In this document: one piece after another, positions 33,973 to 43,683 of the stretch
How positions within the stretch are numbered: the stretch's first letter is position 1
Layout: each line of letters begins with the position of its first letter
Source: Patescibacteria group bacterium
GTDB taxonomy: Bacteria > Patescibacteriota > Microgenomatia > UBA1406 > GWC2-37-13
Length of the DNA stretch: 64,000 nucleotides
NCBI GenBank assembly: GCA_026415975.1
Contig: JAOAFZ010000002.1
Coordinates: 113,390 to 177,389, forward strand
Reading direction: 5' to 3'
Program-made: the position numbers and the translations under genes
Notes under the pieces: generated by a model
The model's database searches: none
The model's input: only the letters and a program-made list of their open reading frames with translations
Told to the model about the DNA's origin: nothing

Positions 33973-34842
33973 ATGGCCGGCGACAAATTTTCCGCATTAT
34001 GGGTTTCCCACTCTTCTATTTCGGACTTTCTGGAATGTCCGCGAGCGTACTATTTGAAGCACGTCTACCGTGATCCGAAAACCGGTCACAAGATCAAGCT
34101 GATGAGCCCGCCACTGGCACTCGGTTCTGCGGTACACGAAGTAATCGAAGCGCTCTCGGTGCTCCCGACCGCTACACGCTTCTCTGAGCCGCTTGCAGTA
34201 CGCTTCGAGGAAGTCTGGCAACGTGTATCTGGAAAAAAGGGAGGATTTTTTAATGCAGAGGTCGAGGCGTTGTACAAGAACCGGGGACTGGATATGCTTT
34301 CGCGGGTAAAGCGCAACCCGGGTCCGCTAACAAATCAGGCAGTCAAGATCCGCGAGCCACTGCCCTGGTACTGGCTCTCGGAAGATAAAAACATCATCCT
34401 CTGCGGCAAAGTAGACTGGCTGGAATACCTGCCTGCCACAGACAGTGTACATATTATCGACTTCAAGACCAGTAAGCAGGAAGACCGGGAAGATTCACTT
34501 CAGTTACCGATCTACCATCTGCTGGTACACAACACCCAGCGCCGGCCGGTAACCAGAGCAAGTTACTGGTACATTGCCTTCCGGGATGAACTGACACCGA
34601 AAGTACTTCCGGACCTCAAGGCAGCGGAACAGCAGATTCTCGAGATTGCAATTCAGATGAAAACCGCCCGTCAGCTGAATATCTTCAAATGCCCGGAAGG
34701 GGATGGGTGCCGTGCCTGCAAACCATTCGAGGCAATTCTCCGGGGTGAAGCGGAATATATTGGTTGCGATGCACATAACACTGATGTTTACGTGCTCCGA
34801 AACGGACAAGCGGAAGATGAGGATGAGAGCTTTATTTTGTAA
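33973..34842 (+). CDS. PD-(D/E)XK superfamily nuclease (RecB/Cas4-like), possible Fe-S protein
   Basis: 289 aa. RecB-family nuclease motifs in order: SSISDFLECPRAYYLKHV with C22, GSAVHEVIEAL (H55), GKVDWLEY (D148), VHIIDFKTSK (D163, K165) and QLPIYHLLV (Q177 to Y181). C-terminal cysteines C240, C246, C249 and C265 plus N-terminal C22 could ligate a 4Fe-4S cluster as in Cas4 and AddB, although the spacing is not the canonical one. TATCAT (33961-33966) ends 6 nt before ATG. No cas genes or CRISPR lie nearby, so a recombination or repair role is more likely than CRISPR adaptation. Confidence 0.88.
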   Translation: MAGDKFSALWVSHSSISDFLECPRAYYLKHVYRDPKTGHKIKLMSPPLALGSAVHEVIEALSVLPTATRFSEPLAVRFEEVWQRVSGKKGGFFNAEVEALYKNRGLDMLSRVKRNPGPLTNQAVKIREPLPWYWLSEDKNIILCGKVDWLEYLPATDSVHIIDFKTSKQEDREDSLQLPIYHLLVHNTQRRPVTRASYWYIAFRDELTPKVLPDLKAAEQQILEIAIQMKTARQLNIFKCPEGDGCRACKPFEAILRGEAEYIGCDAHNTDVYVLRNGQAEDEDESFIL

Positions 34843-34856
34843 TGCTATAATACCGT

Positions 34857-36065
34857 ATGAATAGTTCTTTACGCATACGATCCATGCCGGTTTCGGCGGT
34901 CCGCAAACTCGCACCGTACGCCACGGCGGCTAAACAGGCCGGCGCGACGGTATTTCACCTGAACATCGGGGACCCGGATGTGAAAACGCCGGAGGCGATG
35001 CTGGCGGTTCTGCGGAACTGGGACCGCAATCCGATCGGATACGCGCCGTCGCCGGGGGAGCCGGCTTTTCTGCGCGCGCTGGAGTCCTATTACCACGGGT
35101 TGGGCTTCGGGTTCCTTACCGAATCAGACATCGTGGCAACAGTGGGCGGCTCGGAGGCGATTATCATGGCGCTCTTCAGCGTCTGCGAACCGGGCGATGA
35201 GGTGCTGGTATTCGAGCCATTCTACAGTAACTATGCCTCGCTGGCGGCAATGGCGGATGTGCGCTTTGTGGCGGTGCCGACTACACTACAAACCGGGTTT
35301 CACCTGCCGGAGCGAACGCAGATAGAACAGCGTATTACCGGGAGAACGAAGGCGATCTTGTTCTGCACACCCGGTAATCCCACGGGGACAGTATTTACCC
35401 GCACCGAGATGGAAATGCTGGTGACGATCGCAAAGGAACGGAACCTGTTTCTGATATCAGACGAAGTCTACCGGGAATATATCTTTACCGGAGCCCCGAA
35501 GCATACTTCGATCCTGCACTTTATGGAATCGCTACCGGACCGGACGATCATGCTGGATAGTCTGTCCAAGCGGTACAGCCTATGCGGTGCACGGCTTGGG
35601 GTGTTCGTGTCCAGAAACCCGGAGCTGGTACAGGGTGCGGTTAAGATTGCCCAGAGTCGGCTGTCGGGGGGATTAATCGATCAGCTCGTGGGCGCGGCAC
35701 TCACAGAAGTTCCACAATCGTTTATTGCGGAGGTGCAACGGGAATACGAATCCCGCCGCGATATACTCTACACTGGCTTGACAGCAATTCCGGGTGTAAC
35801 AATGACCCGTCCTGAGGGGGCGTTTTACAGTATGGTAGGTCTGCCGGTTCCCGATGCGGAACAGTTCTGCATCTGGCTTTTAGAAAAGTACCGCTCCGAA
35901 GGCAACGCGACAGTAATGCTGGCACCCGGTACCGGTTTCTACCTGACCCCCGGGAAAGGAAAAAGCGAGGTGCGGATTGCCTATGTACTCAATACCTCCG
36001 ATCTGAAAACCTGCATTACGATGCTTGCAGACGCGCTGGAGCAGTATCCGGAAAGGATACGGTAA
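34857..36065 (+). CDS. Class I/II PLP-dependent aminotransferase (aspartate aminotransferase-like)
   Basis: 402 aa, full length for the family. Motifs: HLNIGDPDVKTP near the N-terminus, VGGSEAIIMAL, CTPGNPTGTVFT with the PLP-contacting Asn, ISDEVYREYIF with the Asp, SLSKRYSLCGARLGVFVS with the Schiff-base Lys, and a late Arg in VRIAYVLN for substrate carboxylate. It likely transaminates aspartate or aromatic amino acids with 2-oxoglutarate. TATAAT (34846-34851) ends 5 nt before ATG. Confidence 0.94.
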   Translation: MNSSLRIRSMPVSAVRKLAPYATAAKQAGATVFHLNIGDPDVKTPEAMLAVLRNWDRNPIGYAPSPGEPAFLRALESYYHGLGFGFLTESDIVATVGGSEAIIMALFSVCEPGDEVLVFEPFYSNYASLAAMADVRFVAVPTTLQTGFHLPERTQIEQRITGRTKAILFCTPGNPTGTVFTRTEMEMLVTIAKERNLFLISDEVYREYIFTGAPKHTSILHFMESLPDRTIMLDSLSKRYSLCGARLGVFVSRNPELVQGAVKIAQSRLSGGLIDQLVGAALTEVPQSFIAEVQREYESRRDILYTGLTAIPGVTMTRPEGAFYSMVGLPVPDAEQFCIWLLEKYRSEGNATVMLAPGTGFYLTPGKGKSEVRIAYVLNTSDLKTCITMLADALEQYPERIR

Positions 36066-36234
36066 AAGAGGCTTCTGTATTATTTCCCGGTTCAGGCAGC
36101 ACGCGTTCGTGGGGCACTCACAACCAACCGTAGTTGCAATCAGTTTCGGCTCGCCCCGAAAACAATCACACGAATTCTGAAAGGGGAATGGCCGGGAAAG
36201 ACAACGTTCGATCCGCAGGATATATAGTGCACGA

Positions 36235-37260
36235 TCAATGCAAGGTGGCTCGGTAGGTGATAAGCCGGTCAGCCGCCGCGGTGAGATCGGGGACGTACGG
36301 ATTATGCTGATCGTACCTGACAACCAGATTAACGCGATTTATCAGATTGTCTATCATAGAGCGATGTGTTCCCTGCTTCCCCTCCCGATCCATGTGCTGA
36401 CCTTCCCGGCCTGCCGCAACATTCCACTCGACTTCCCGCACGATCGAAAGAATGTCTGCGGCTTTAATGAGTTTGCAGTAGAAACTATACGGGGTATTCC
36501 TGACGTATTCTGTCGGAAGGCGCTTACGGATATTTCCTCTAGATCCGAATATGCGGAGTACTTCCAGTTCCTTATACTCCAGGTACTTCTCTTCGTATCT
36601 TTGCACCAGCTTTTGTAACTCAGGGGGATAGGGAGGCTCGGGAGCATGCTGGAGCGCTGACATCACCTTTTCATGTAAGTTTAGCAGACTTGTCGGTTTC
36701 GGATGCGGCATGAGGAACCTGCTGATCTTTGCTACCCGTTGTGCTGCTTTTGGTCTTACGCCGCATGCAATCATACTGCTATAAAACTTTTCGACACTCA
36801 TAAGCGGTTTTATTTGAGAACGTAATTCGACGACATCGTGCGCGAGGGCTCCTTCAACGGCCCGAACCGCGATACTTGTGATGTGTTCTTCCGATTGCGC
36901 AATAATCCCGTTAAACCGCATGTATTGGCCCATACGTTCCGCTAATCCGCCTTCGGGCAGAAGCCGTCCACAATGCAACCCTACCGCAATCGTGTGAAGT
37001 TCATACGGGAGACAGGTAGCCTTGCGGGTATCAGTGCCGTGAGCTTCTCCGCAGGCATTCGCGACTGCTTTGATTCGCGGGTCAGTGAAAAAGCGGTCAG
37101 GAACCTCACCGATCAGATCGGGAGCCAGGAGAAACTCCTTTACCATCTCTAGTTGATCTTCGGTGAGTGCGCGAAAGCCGTACCGCTCCCGAAGCCAGGT
37201 ACTTTGCAGGTGAAGACGCTCTGAACTGCCATCGCCGAAACGTGAAATACGCTCTCGCAT
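36235..37260 (-). CDS. Cytoplasmic hypothetical protein
   Basis: 341 aa, soluble and mainly helical, with conserved-looking pieces KATCLPYELHTIAVGLHCGRLLP and RIFGSRGNIRKRLPTEYVRNTPYSFYCKLIKAADIL. Several Cys/His residues are present but no known metal site is apparent. GATAAT (minus strand, 37267-37272) ends 6 nt before ATG, supporting a real gene. It is transcribed leftward after the TrmA/RumA gene but has its own promoter. No family recognised. Confidence 0.7.
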   Translation of the reverse strand: MRERISRFGDGSSERLHLQSTWLRERYGFRALTEDQLEMVKEFLLAPDLIGEVPDRFFTDPRIKAVANACGEAHGTDTRKATCLPYELHTIAVGLHCGRLLPEGGLAERMGQYMRFNGIIAQSEEHITSIAVRAVEGALAHDVVELRSQIKPLMSVEKFYSSMIACGVRPKAAQRVAKISRFLMPHPKPTSLLNLHEKVMSALQHAPEPPYPPELQKLVQRYEEKYLEYKELEVLRIFGSRGNIRKRLPTEYVRNTPYSFYCKLIKAADILSIVREVEWNVAAGREGQHMDREGKQGTHRSMIDNLINRVNLVVRYDQHNPYVPDLTAAADRLITYRATLH

Positions 37261-37295
37261 CGTTTGATTATCTTATAGAAACCGAAAGTATACTT

Positions 37296-38660
37296 TTATT
37301 TGATTAAAATCACAAGCGATTCCAGGTGCATAGTGCCGGGATAGAAATCGAACCCCGTTAGTGACTTTATTGCATATACATCCTGTAGGAGAGCACAGTC
37401 GCGAGCCTGGGTAATCGGGTTGCAGGAAAGATAGGCGATCTGCCGGGGTTTGATAGTACGCAACAATTCGATGACCGTTGGATGCAGTCCGGCGCGGGGC
37501 GGATCCAGAAGTACGGTGTCCGTTGGCGAAAGCGCATACGCGGAAGTATCTTCAGCGGGAGCTGCCACAACAGTGTAGTTTGTAATACCGTTTACCGCGG
37601 CATTCCTGCGTGCATATTCGACGTTCGGCGCGGCAAGCTCCACCCCGATGATCTCCTTCGCCCGGTCATGCAATGCCATGCCGATCGTGCCGACACCCGA
37701 ATAGAGTTCTACCAGACGCTCCGGGGTACCGATTGCGTCTGCTATGGCATCCAGCGCCTGCGTAAAGACCGGCACATTATTCTGAAAGAACCCGTCAATT
37801 GGATACCGGATTGCTACACCGCGAAGTTCTTCCTCAAGATCGCCGTCTCCTTCTGCCAGCAATACGGTGTCGATCCGTGAGGTAGGGGAGCGAGGGTCGG
37901 AGTAAGCTATGATTAGCCCCGCACATCGCGGGATATCCGCAAGCCGGAACGGTGGTGAAAACTCCTCTTCCTGGACACAGAGGAGCGCAATCCGGGTGTT
38001 CCGAGTTTTGGATTCGCGGATGGTGAGTGTTTTCAGACTTCGCTTTGGTATACCGTGTTTCCGGAGCTGGTCCCGGATTGCCAACGCGACGGCATTCATT
38101 GCCGGGCTCGCCAGTATGCAGCCCTCGGGGACAGGGGTGCAGACGAACGGCTTCCCGCGTACATGGAACGCCAGGTGCAGGTCACTGGTGTACCAGAAGC
38201 TGTATTCGATCTTGGTGCGGTAGCCGGTGCGTTCTTTAGAATCAACAAAACCGGTTACGGGAATATCCCGGCCGAACGCCTCGCGGAATGCTGCCGCCAG
38301 CATCCCTGCTTTCAGTTTCGGATGGAGATCACGCCGTATCCGCTGCCAAGGAGAACAGCTGACGTAGTGGTCTTCTAGCGGCTGCACGATTCGGGGATCC
38401 GGAGGCTGGGATAAATCAGGTGCTTCAGATTCCGTGCAGAGGTGCCCCGGAGCGTCCTGATGTGGAGTGTGAGGGCTAGGCGGCTCGGGATCGACTTCGC
38501 ACCAGAGTCTGCCTTTCCGTTTCTTGAGTACCCGCACACGGACGGTTTCTCCGGGAAGAGCACCATAAATGTATACGGATTTTTGATTACGATATGCAAG
38601 ACCGAAACCCTCAGGACTCAGAGATTCGACCGTTACGGTGAAGGGGGCGGTCGTAGCCAT
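37296..38660 (-). CDS. TrmA/RumA family RNA (uracil-5-)-methyltransferase
   Basis: 454 aa. A TRAM domain starts the protein (VTVESLSPEGFGLAYRNQKSVYIYGALPGETVRVRV), then the SAM methyltransferase domain: GFFQNNVPVFTQAL, VELYSGVGTIGMAL, LDPPRAGLHPTVIE, and YLSCNPITQARD with the catalytic Cys of SCNP. It should methylate a uridine in 23S rRNA (RlmD/RlmC type) or tRNA; which one is not decidable here. TATACT (minus strand, 38669-38674) ends 8 nt before the ATG at 38660, chosen over an open frame to 38750. It is divergent from the YgjP gene. Confidence 0.92.
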   Translation of the reverse strand: MATTAPFTVTVESLSPEGFGLAYRNQKSVYIYGALPGETVRVRVLKKRKGRLWCEVDPEPPSPHTPHQDAPGHLCTESEAPDLSQPPDPRIVQPLEDHYVSCSPWQRIRRDLHPKLKAGMLAAAFREAFGRDIPVTGFVDSKERTGYRTKIEYSFWYTSDLHLAFHVRGKPFVCTPVPEGCILASPAMNAVALAIRDQLRKHGIPKRSLKTLTIRESKTRNTRIALLCVQEEEFSPPFRLADIPRCAGLIIAYSDPRSPTSRIDTVLLAEGDGDLEEELRGVAIRYPIDGFFQNNVPVFTQALDAIADAIGTPERLVELYSGVGTIGMALHDRAKEIIGVELAAPNVEYARRNAAVNGITNYTVVAAPAEDTSAYALSPTDTVLLDPPRAGLHPTVIELLRTIKPRQIAYLSCNPITQARDCALLQDVYAIKSLTGFDFYPGTMHLESLVILIK

Positions 38661-38713
38661 GTGCCCCCAGTATACCATGCAGTCAGAGCATTCCTGTATA
38701 ATATTCTGAACGC

Positions 38714-39436
38714 ATGTCCACAGTCCATCTGGACGGAAACGCCGTTCCATACACCATTCAACGTAGCCGCCGCCGGACTATCGCGGCGACTATTAGCGCC
38801 GATCTCTCGGTATTGGTAAAAGCACCCTATTTTATCCCGGAGTTTGTTATACGGCGGTTTCTTGAGGAAAAGAAAGACTGGATTGTAAAAAAGCTCCAGG
38901 AACGCCAGACCCATGCCGGCCGCACCATGTTCGGTGGCTGGGAAACAGGGGATACTATTCACTTCTTCGACAGACTGTTGACTGTGCAGATTTCCGCCTC
39001 GGAACAAGCAACCGCCGCACGATTGTATCAGGTAAACGATACTTTTCAGGTGATTCTTCCGATAGACACCTCTCCCGAAGCCCGGCGCCATGAGGTGAAG
39101 CGCCTGATACACGACTGGTACCGTAAGCGGACACTTCCCGAGCTGAAACGCCGGGTGAGCGCTTACGCGAAGATGATGGGGCTAGACTTCGAAACAATCC
39201 GGGTCAAGGACGTGAGTTCCCACTGGGGAAGTTGCTCAGTGCGCCGTAACCTGAACTTTAACTACCGCATCGCCATGGTACCTCCAGATCTGGCAGACTA
39301 TGTTATTATCCACGAACTCTGCCATCTGAAGGAAATGAATCACTCGGCCCGCTTTTGGGCTCTGGTGGCGCAGTATTGTCCGGACTATCGCGAGAAGCGT
39401 CGCCGCCTGAAAGTAGATTACGCGATTATGGAGTAG
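38714..39436 (+). CDS. YgjP/DUF45-type zinc metallopeptidase
   Basis: 240 aa. The DUF45 core (SprT-like) is visible: an N-terminal RSRRRTIAATISADLSVLVKAP, VKDVSSHWGSCSVRRNLNFNYRI, and the active site YVIIHELCHLKEMNHSARFW, where H200, E201 and H204 form HExxH and a later His/Glu completes the zinc site. In bacteria this family (YgjP/M48-like) has been associated with protein or UTP turnover. TATAAT (38697-38702) lies 11 nt before ATG, a slightly longer spacing than most. Divergent partner of the RNA methyltransferase; SppA follows 13 bp after. Confidence 0.9.
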   Translation: MSTVHLDGNAVPYTIQRSRRRTIAATISADLSVLVKAPYFIPEFVIRRFLEEKKDWIVKKLQERQTHAGRTMFGGWETGDTIHFFDRLLTVQISASEQATAARLYQVNDTFQVILPIDTSPEARRHEVKRLIHDWYRKRTLPELKRRVSAYAKMMGLDFETIRVKDVSSHWGSCSVRRNLNFNYRIAMVPPDLADYVIIHELCHLKEMNHSARFWALVAQYCPDYREKRRRLKVDYAIME

Positions 39437-39449
39437 TGTACAATTGGCT

Positions 39450-40532
39450 ATGGAACAGTCGAGACCGCAAAGACCACCCCTGTTGACTTTCCCGGGGTTT
39501 CTGATCAGTTTCCTGATTATTCTTGCAGTATATCTGTTCTTTACCTCGATCACGGGAGATCAGCCCCGATCGTCCGCGCCGGTCCGTGCCGGGGTTGACG
39601 ATTCATACGAGTACGATGTTATCGAGGGTAAGTCAGACGCTGCAGACTCGATCCTGTCTGTACCGGTACAGGGAATTATTCTGACGGAGCCGACCACCGA
39701 TGCCGGCATCTTCGATTTCCTGAATGAAGAGGGAGTAACCTACGGCTATTCCATAAAAAAGAAGCTGATACGTGCAGCGGAAGATCCGAGGATTAAGGCA
39801 GTGATGATGGAGATCAACTCGCCGGGGGGTACTATTCCCGGAGCAATCGCCATTTCCGACGGGATCCGCTACTATCAGGAGACCACTGGCAACCCCGTGT
39901 ACTCGCACATCACCGATTTGGGCGCGTCCGGAGCCTACTGGGCAGCTGCGGAAACTGATTTCATCTCGGCGGATCCCGGGAGTACTACAGGTAGTATCGG
40001 AGTAATCTATGGTCCGTTCCGATACTTCGATGGCGTGATCGCTGAATCAGACTTTCTGAGCGGGATCGAGACAGAAAATGGTATAAGCTACCGCTACTTT
40101 ACCGCCGGCCAGTACAAAGATTCCGGCTCACCATACCGCCAGCTCAGTGAAGAAGAACAGCGCCACTGGCAGACCTCGGTAAACAACGAATACGAACGCT
40201 TCGTTGCGCACGTCAGCAAAGCCCGGAACTTACCCCGCGATCGCATAGTACGCACCATTAAAGCGCTGGCCTACGAAAACACCCGGGCCTTGGAGCTAGG
40301 GTTGATCGATGCGGAGGCCAGTCGCGAAGATGCGTATAAACGCTTGGCGGAGAAAGCCGGACTGGTGGAGTATAACGTGTTACAGGAAACCCAGCGCTTC
40401 GGGTTCTTCGAGAAGATCTTTGGGCAAGTGCGGCTGCTGGTACCGCAGCCGGCAGTGCAACAGCAAAAGGCGTGCTCGTGGTGCAATGCGCCGCTGTACC
40501 TGTATGACCGGACGTTTTCCGTGGGGAAGTAA
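39450..40532 (+). CDS. sppA: Signal peptide peptidase SppA-type serine protease (S49)
   Basis: 360 aa with an N-terminal membrane helix (about 17-34) and an S49 domain: AVMMEINSPGGTIPGAIAI, the nucleophile in DLGASGAYWAAA (S160) and the general-base Lys in GQYKDSGSPYR (K223), matching the Ser-Lys dyad of Bacillus SppA. It should degrade cleaved signal peptides in the membrane. After the protease domain the tail carries CSWCNAPLYLYDRTFSVGK, a CxxC pair not usual in SppA. TACAAT (39439-39444) ends 5 nt before ATG. Confidence 0.94.
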   Translation: MEQSRPQRPPLLTFPGFLISFLIILAVYLFFTSITGDQPRSSAPVRAGVDDSYEYDVIEGKSDAADSILSVPVQGIILTEPTTDAGIFDFLNEEGVTYGYSIKKKLIRAAEDPRIKAVMMEINSPGGTIPGAIAISDGIRYYQETTGNPVYSHITDLGASGAYWAAAETDFISADPGSTTGSIGVIYGPFRYFDGVIAESDFLSGIETENGISYRYFTAGQYKDSGSPYRQLSEEEQRHWQTSVNNEYERFVAHVSKARNLPRDRIVRTIKALAYENTRALELGLIDAEASREDAYKRLAEKAGLVEYNVLQETQRFGFFEKIFGQVRLLVPQPAVQQQKACSWCNAPLYLYDRTFSVGK

Positions 40533-40605
40533 TATATTCTTCATATAAATAGCCTATAATAGATTTTTGTGTTAAAATACTCCTGTTATCCCAATTGTTT
40601 TCTTT

Positions 40606-42204
40606 ATGAGCCTTGAAACAGTTGCCACATCGATGCAGGCATACACCGACTATCATCGGTTGCCTAACACTAAAGGGCCAACGCTCCTTTCCCGGAGCGT
40701 GCCTGCGTATCTTCCCCGGAGCGATTATGATAAACATGATACCATTATCGCTGAAGGCTTGGCATGTAGCGGTGATCTGGGTACTGGTGAGGTTTGCGCA
40801 GTAGTACTTCCGGCCGCTTCACCCCATGCTAATTTTTTCCTGCCGACCGAGGTAATGCGTCAACTGTTCGCCGACCTGCGTCGTGATGGAAACAATGTTG
40901 TCTTACCCCACGAAACTCGGAAAATACTCTGTGACAAAGTGCCTCTCCACATGAATCTCTTTTTCCAGGTCGGAACCGGAGAAAATGATCGGGGCGAGGT
41001 TATTGACTTTACCCGTATCGCGTTTCTGCCGGAAAAAGAACGCCGTGCATTTGAGAGGGCACTTCATGGTGCAACCGTAGCTGTTAATAGGTTTTTTTAT
41101 GCTGTTTATTCAAATCCGAAGCTTCGTGAACTGGCAGGACTGCCGAGTATGGATGAGCTAAGCACACAGGCACTCATGCAGAGTACGCCTCAATTTTTTC
41201 TCACTGGGTATGTCCCGGAGGACCAGATGCTGCGAGAGGGAGGCGACCGAGGTCCGCAAAGTAACAGAAGACCTCATGCCAACCGGGTTCCACTGTTGCC
41301 CAGACATGTCTCGGCGAGTGAAGTACCGGCCACTCCCCGGGATGTATATAAATTGACGTCACCACTCGAGGCCGTGACCTTTCCGTTAACGCGCGCGCTT
41401 CTGGAACGGACCGTTGCACGCAACGGAGTAAACTATCGCGGACACGCAGTAATTGATCGCGGAGATTTTCCCCGTGATCCGAACCGGAAGCCCAATTTCT
41501 ACGGCATCTGGTTTGAACCGGAAAGACCCGTTTCCCACGCCGATGCTATGGAACTGGTATTTGAACTCCTGCGCATTGGAGAACAGATAATGGAGTTCGG
41601 TCGCGAGGCAATGGGGCAATGGTACAAGTATGGGGGAAGCTCAACTCTTGATTTGTTTCGTAAGCACTGGCAGGAAAGGCTTCAGTCTATTACCGGAGAG
41701 TGGTATTCGCCGTATGCCGCTCATCTATTTGAAGAACTTATTATCAAAGAACTCAAGCCAACCTACCGGATGCTTTATAGGTGGCAGGAGGAATTTATAC
41801 AAGCGCATGGTAAACGTTCAGATAGACTGAATTCTCTGCTTGAGCGGTACTCCCGTGCAAGAAAAAATATTACTGACCCCAATTTTGTAAAAAAATTCCG
41901 CAGACTAATGGCAATGAAGCAAAATCTTGATCCGGTCCTTGCCGATACGTTGTTGCTCATGCTGGAAGATACCTACAAGGATACCCTTAATGAGGGTGCC
42001 CGACCTAACGGGGAGGGACTACTTATTATGCCGCTCCGGTTTGGTGCATCGGTGCATCTTGGGTTAGAAGACGATACAAATGGCATTGCTCTCCGCGGTA
42101 ACGAAATCCTTGTAAAGAGTATCTGGCTCAACGTCGGAAACTCCCGTCGGGGCTTTTACGAAAGCTGGATGGGATCGGAGGTACGACGCGAGATGGGGAA
42201 GTAA
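40606..42204 (+). CDS. Large cytoplasmic hypothetical protein
   Basis: 532 aa with no signal or membrane helix. The first third is mixed alpha/beta; the last 250 residues are helical and rich in charged and aromatic residues (KHWQERLQSITGEWYSPYAAHLFEELIIKELKPTYRMLYRWQEEF). No catalytic motif is obvious. Unlike most neighbours, the nearest -10-like sequences (TATAAT near 40552, TAAAAT near 40573) leave a 5' leader of 25-45 nt, so this mRNA may not be leaderless. Unrecognised family. Confidence 0.7.
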   Translation: MSLETVATSMQAYTDYHRLPNTKGPTLLSRSVPAYLPRSDYDKHDTIIAEGLACSGDLGTGEVCAVVLPAASPHANFFLPTEVMRQLFADLRRDGNNVVLPHETRKILCDKVPLHMNLFFQVGTGENDRGEVIDFTRIAFLPEKERRAFERALHGATVAVNRFFYAVYSNPKLRELAGLPSMDELSTQALMQSTPQFFLTGYVPEDQMLREGGDRGPQSNRRPHANRVPLLPRHVSASEVPATPRDVYKLTSPLEAVTFPLTRALLERTVARNGVNYRGHAVIDRGDFPRDPNRKPNFYGIWFEPERPVSHADAMELVFELLRIGEQIMEFGREAMGQWYKYGGSSTLDLFRKHWQERLQSITGEWYSPYAAHLFEELIIKELKPTYRMLYRWQEEFIQAHGKRSDRLNSLLERYSRARKNITDPNFVKKFRRLMAMKQNLDPVLADTLLLMLEDTYKDTLNEGARPNGEGLLIMPLRFGASVHLGLEDDTNGIALRGNEILVKSIWLNVGNSRRGFYESWMGSEVRREMGK

Positions 42205-42401
42205 CTGGCTTTGGCTATACTCAGCCCCGAAAACAGAATCTTTCCGGTGAGGACTGCGCCCGCGAGCTGATCGCCACCAAGGCCATCTAGGATATCTGGC
42301 GAAAGTACCTAAGCGTTGAAACAGCGATCTGACCGGGATTTCTTCCCGCCACCCCTTCTTAACCAGACCTTAATACTCCCTGAGGTATTCTTGGTATCGA
42401 A

Positions 42402-42806
42402 ATGATTGATAAATCGATGTTCAATCACATTATCGGGCTAAACTCTCCGCACCGGCGGCTGGCTCGAAACCTGGTATTCGGCTTCGCGATCTTCGCGACC
42501 GTCTCTTTCGCGTTTATTGCCATAGCAGCCGTAGCTATCTCCGGGCTTTTCTTCCAGCCCCTGCTCGCACTCGCGAGCCAGCTGCCGAACCTTCTTTCCG
42601 GATCATCTTCTCAGGTTTGGCTTCCGGTGTCCGCACTAGAGGCTTTGAACAACGCCGCTATTCTTACCAACCTGAACAGTGCTATTGACCTTTTTCAACA
42701 GCAGTACCTGAGCGGCGAAGCCGGTGAGGGAGAACCCGGTGGGCAAGACGCCACGGAAGCCGCAGAATCCGGTGAGGTTGCCGGGGAATCCGTCCAGGAA
42801 CTATAA
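42402..42806 (+). CDS. Small membrane-anchored hypothetical protein
   Basis: 134 aa: one or two hydrophobic helices (FGFAIFATVSFAFIAIAAVAISGLFF, about residues 26-51), an amphipathic middle, and a Gly/Glu-rich acidic tail (GEAGEGEPGGQDATEAAESGE). TATTCT ends 10 nt before ATG. The stop codon TAA lies within the TATAAT of the next gene. The 197 bp upstream (42205-42401) show no gene I can support. Function unknown. Confidence 0.6.
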   Translation: MIDKSMFNHIIGLNSPHRRLARNLVFGFAIFATVSFAFIAIAAVAISGLFFQPLLALASQLPNLLSGSSSQVWLPVSALEALNNAAILTNLNSAIDLFQQQYLSGEAGEGEPGGQDATEAAESGEVAGESVQEL

Positions 42807-42815
42807 TGAATCGGC

Positions 42816-43574
42816 ATGAACATCTTCAACCACGGGAAAGACCTACTGCGTGATATCTTTTATTCCGATATCCGGCGCTTTGAAACATTCAGTTACCTGA
42901 AGTCCGTCTTTACCGAAAAGTGGTATAACCTAATCGAGCCGACCGTGCCGCCGAATAATCTTGACTGGTACACCGTGTATTCTATCCTGGATCGCGAAAC
43001 CCGGGCGCGTGTAGGGGTGTCGTATTATGTTCCGCACCATTTATATGCCGCATACAAGCCTTTTCTCCAGCGGAAAGGTTACACTCTGGCCTGGGACGAT
43101 ACCTACTTGCGTAAAACGCTCCTGAAAACCGAACACCTACCTGACGGGGTATTCCGGGACATCGACGAAAGGACTCTAGAAGAATACCTCCGTATCTCGG
43201 GAGTGTGTTTTCCGGATTTTTCCAATAACGCCGAATATGGCGGGATGTGTGTGGAGTTCGCCCGGCGCGGGAGGCCGGAGGACGATAAAGTGATGCGGAA
43301 TATCATGCTCTTCGATGCCGGACAACCGGTTGCATTCGGATCGGTCCTGTATTCGCGCTCTCTCAGGTTAGCCTACATACACAATGTGGGAACCCATCCG
43401 GAGCACCGGCGGAAAGGGCACTTTGCCCGGCTCATACAGTTCCTGTGTCACGAGGCCGCGCTTGATGACGTTAGCGAGATCTACGCGAACGCCAAGACGG
43501 ACGGACCGTCCTATCATGGGTTTCTGAGCTGCGGTTTTCAGGAGAATATCCGGTATCATCTGTTTACAAGCTAA
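42816..43574 (+). CDS. GNAT family N-acetyltransferase with N-terminal extension
   Basis: 252 aa. The C-terminal 120 residues form a GNAT domain: SLRLAYIHNVGTHPEHRRKGHFARLIQFL contains the acetyl-CoA motif R-R-K-G-x-x, and the end NAKTDGPSYHGFLSCGFQEN is the usual final strand region. The first 120 residues look like a degenerate second GNAT repeat (YTVYSILDRETRARVGVSYYV). TATAAT (42802-42807) ends 8 nt before ATG and contains the stop codon of the upstream gene. Substrate unknown. Confidence 0.85.
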   Translation: MNIFNHGKDLLRDIFYSDIRRFETFSYLKSVFTEKWYNLIEPTVPPNNLDWYTVYSILDRETRARVGVSYYVPHHLYAAYKPFLQRKGYTLAWDDTYLRKTLLKTEHLPDGVFRDIDERTLEEYLRISGVCFPDFSNNAEYGGMCVEFARRGRPEDDKVMRNIMLFDAGQPVAFGSVLYSRSLRLAYIHNVGTHPEHRRKGHFARLIQFLCHEAALDDVSEIYANAKTDGPSYHGFLSCGFQENIRYHLFTS

Positions 43575-43683
43575 CTCGGCAAACGCAACCTCGCAATTTG
43601 ACGCGATCATTTCGGCTTAAACCTGATCATACACTGGTAAACGTTACACCTTGATTGCTGGTATACTTGGAATGAGAAACAAT

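Noticed and set aside
33973-34842. Cas4 as part of a CRISPR system
   Set aside because: No repeat-spacer array and no other cas gene found in the window.
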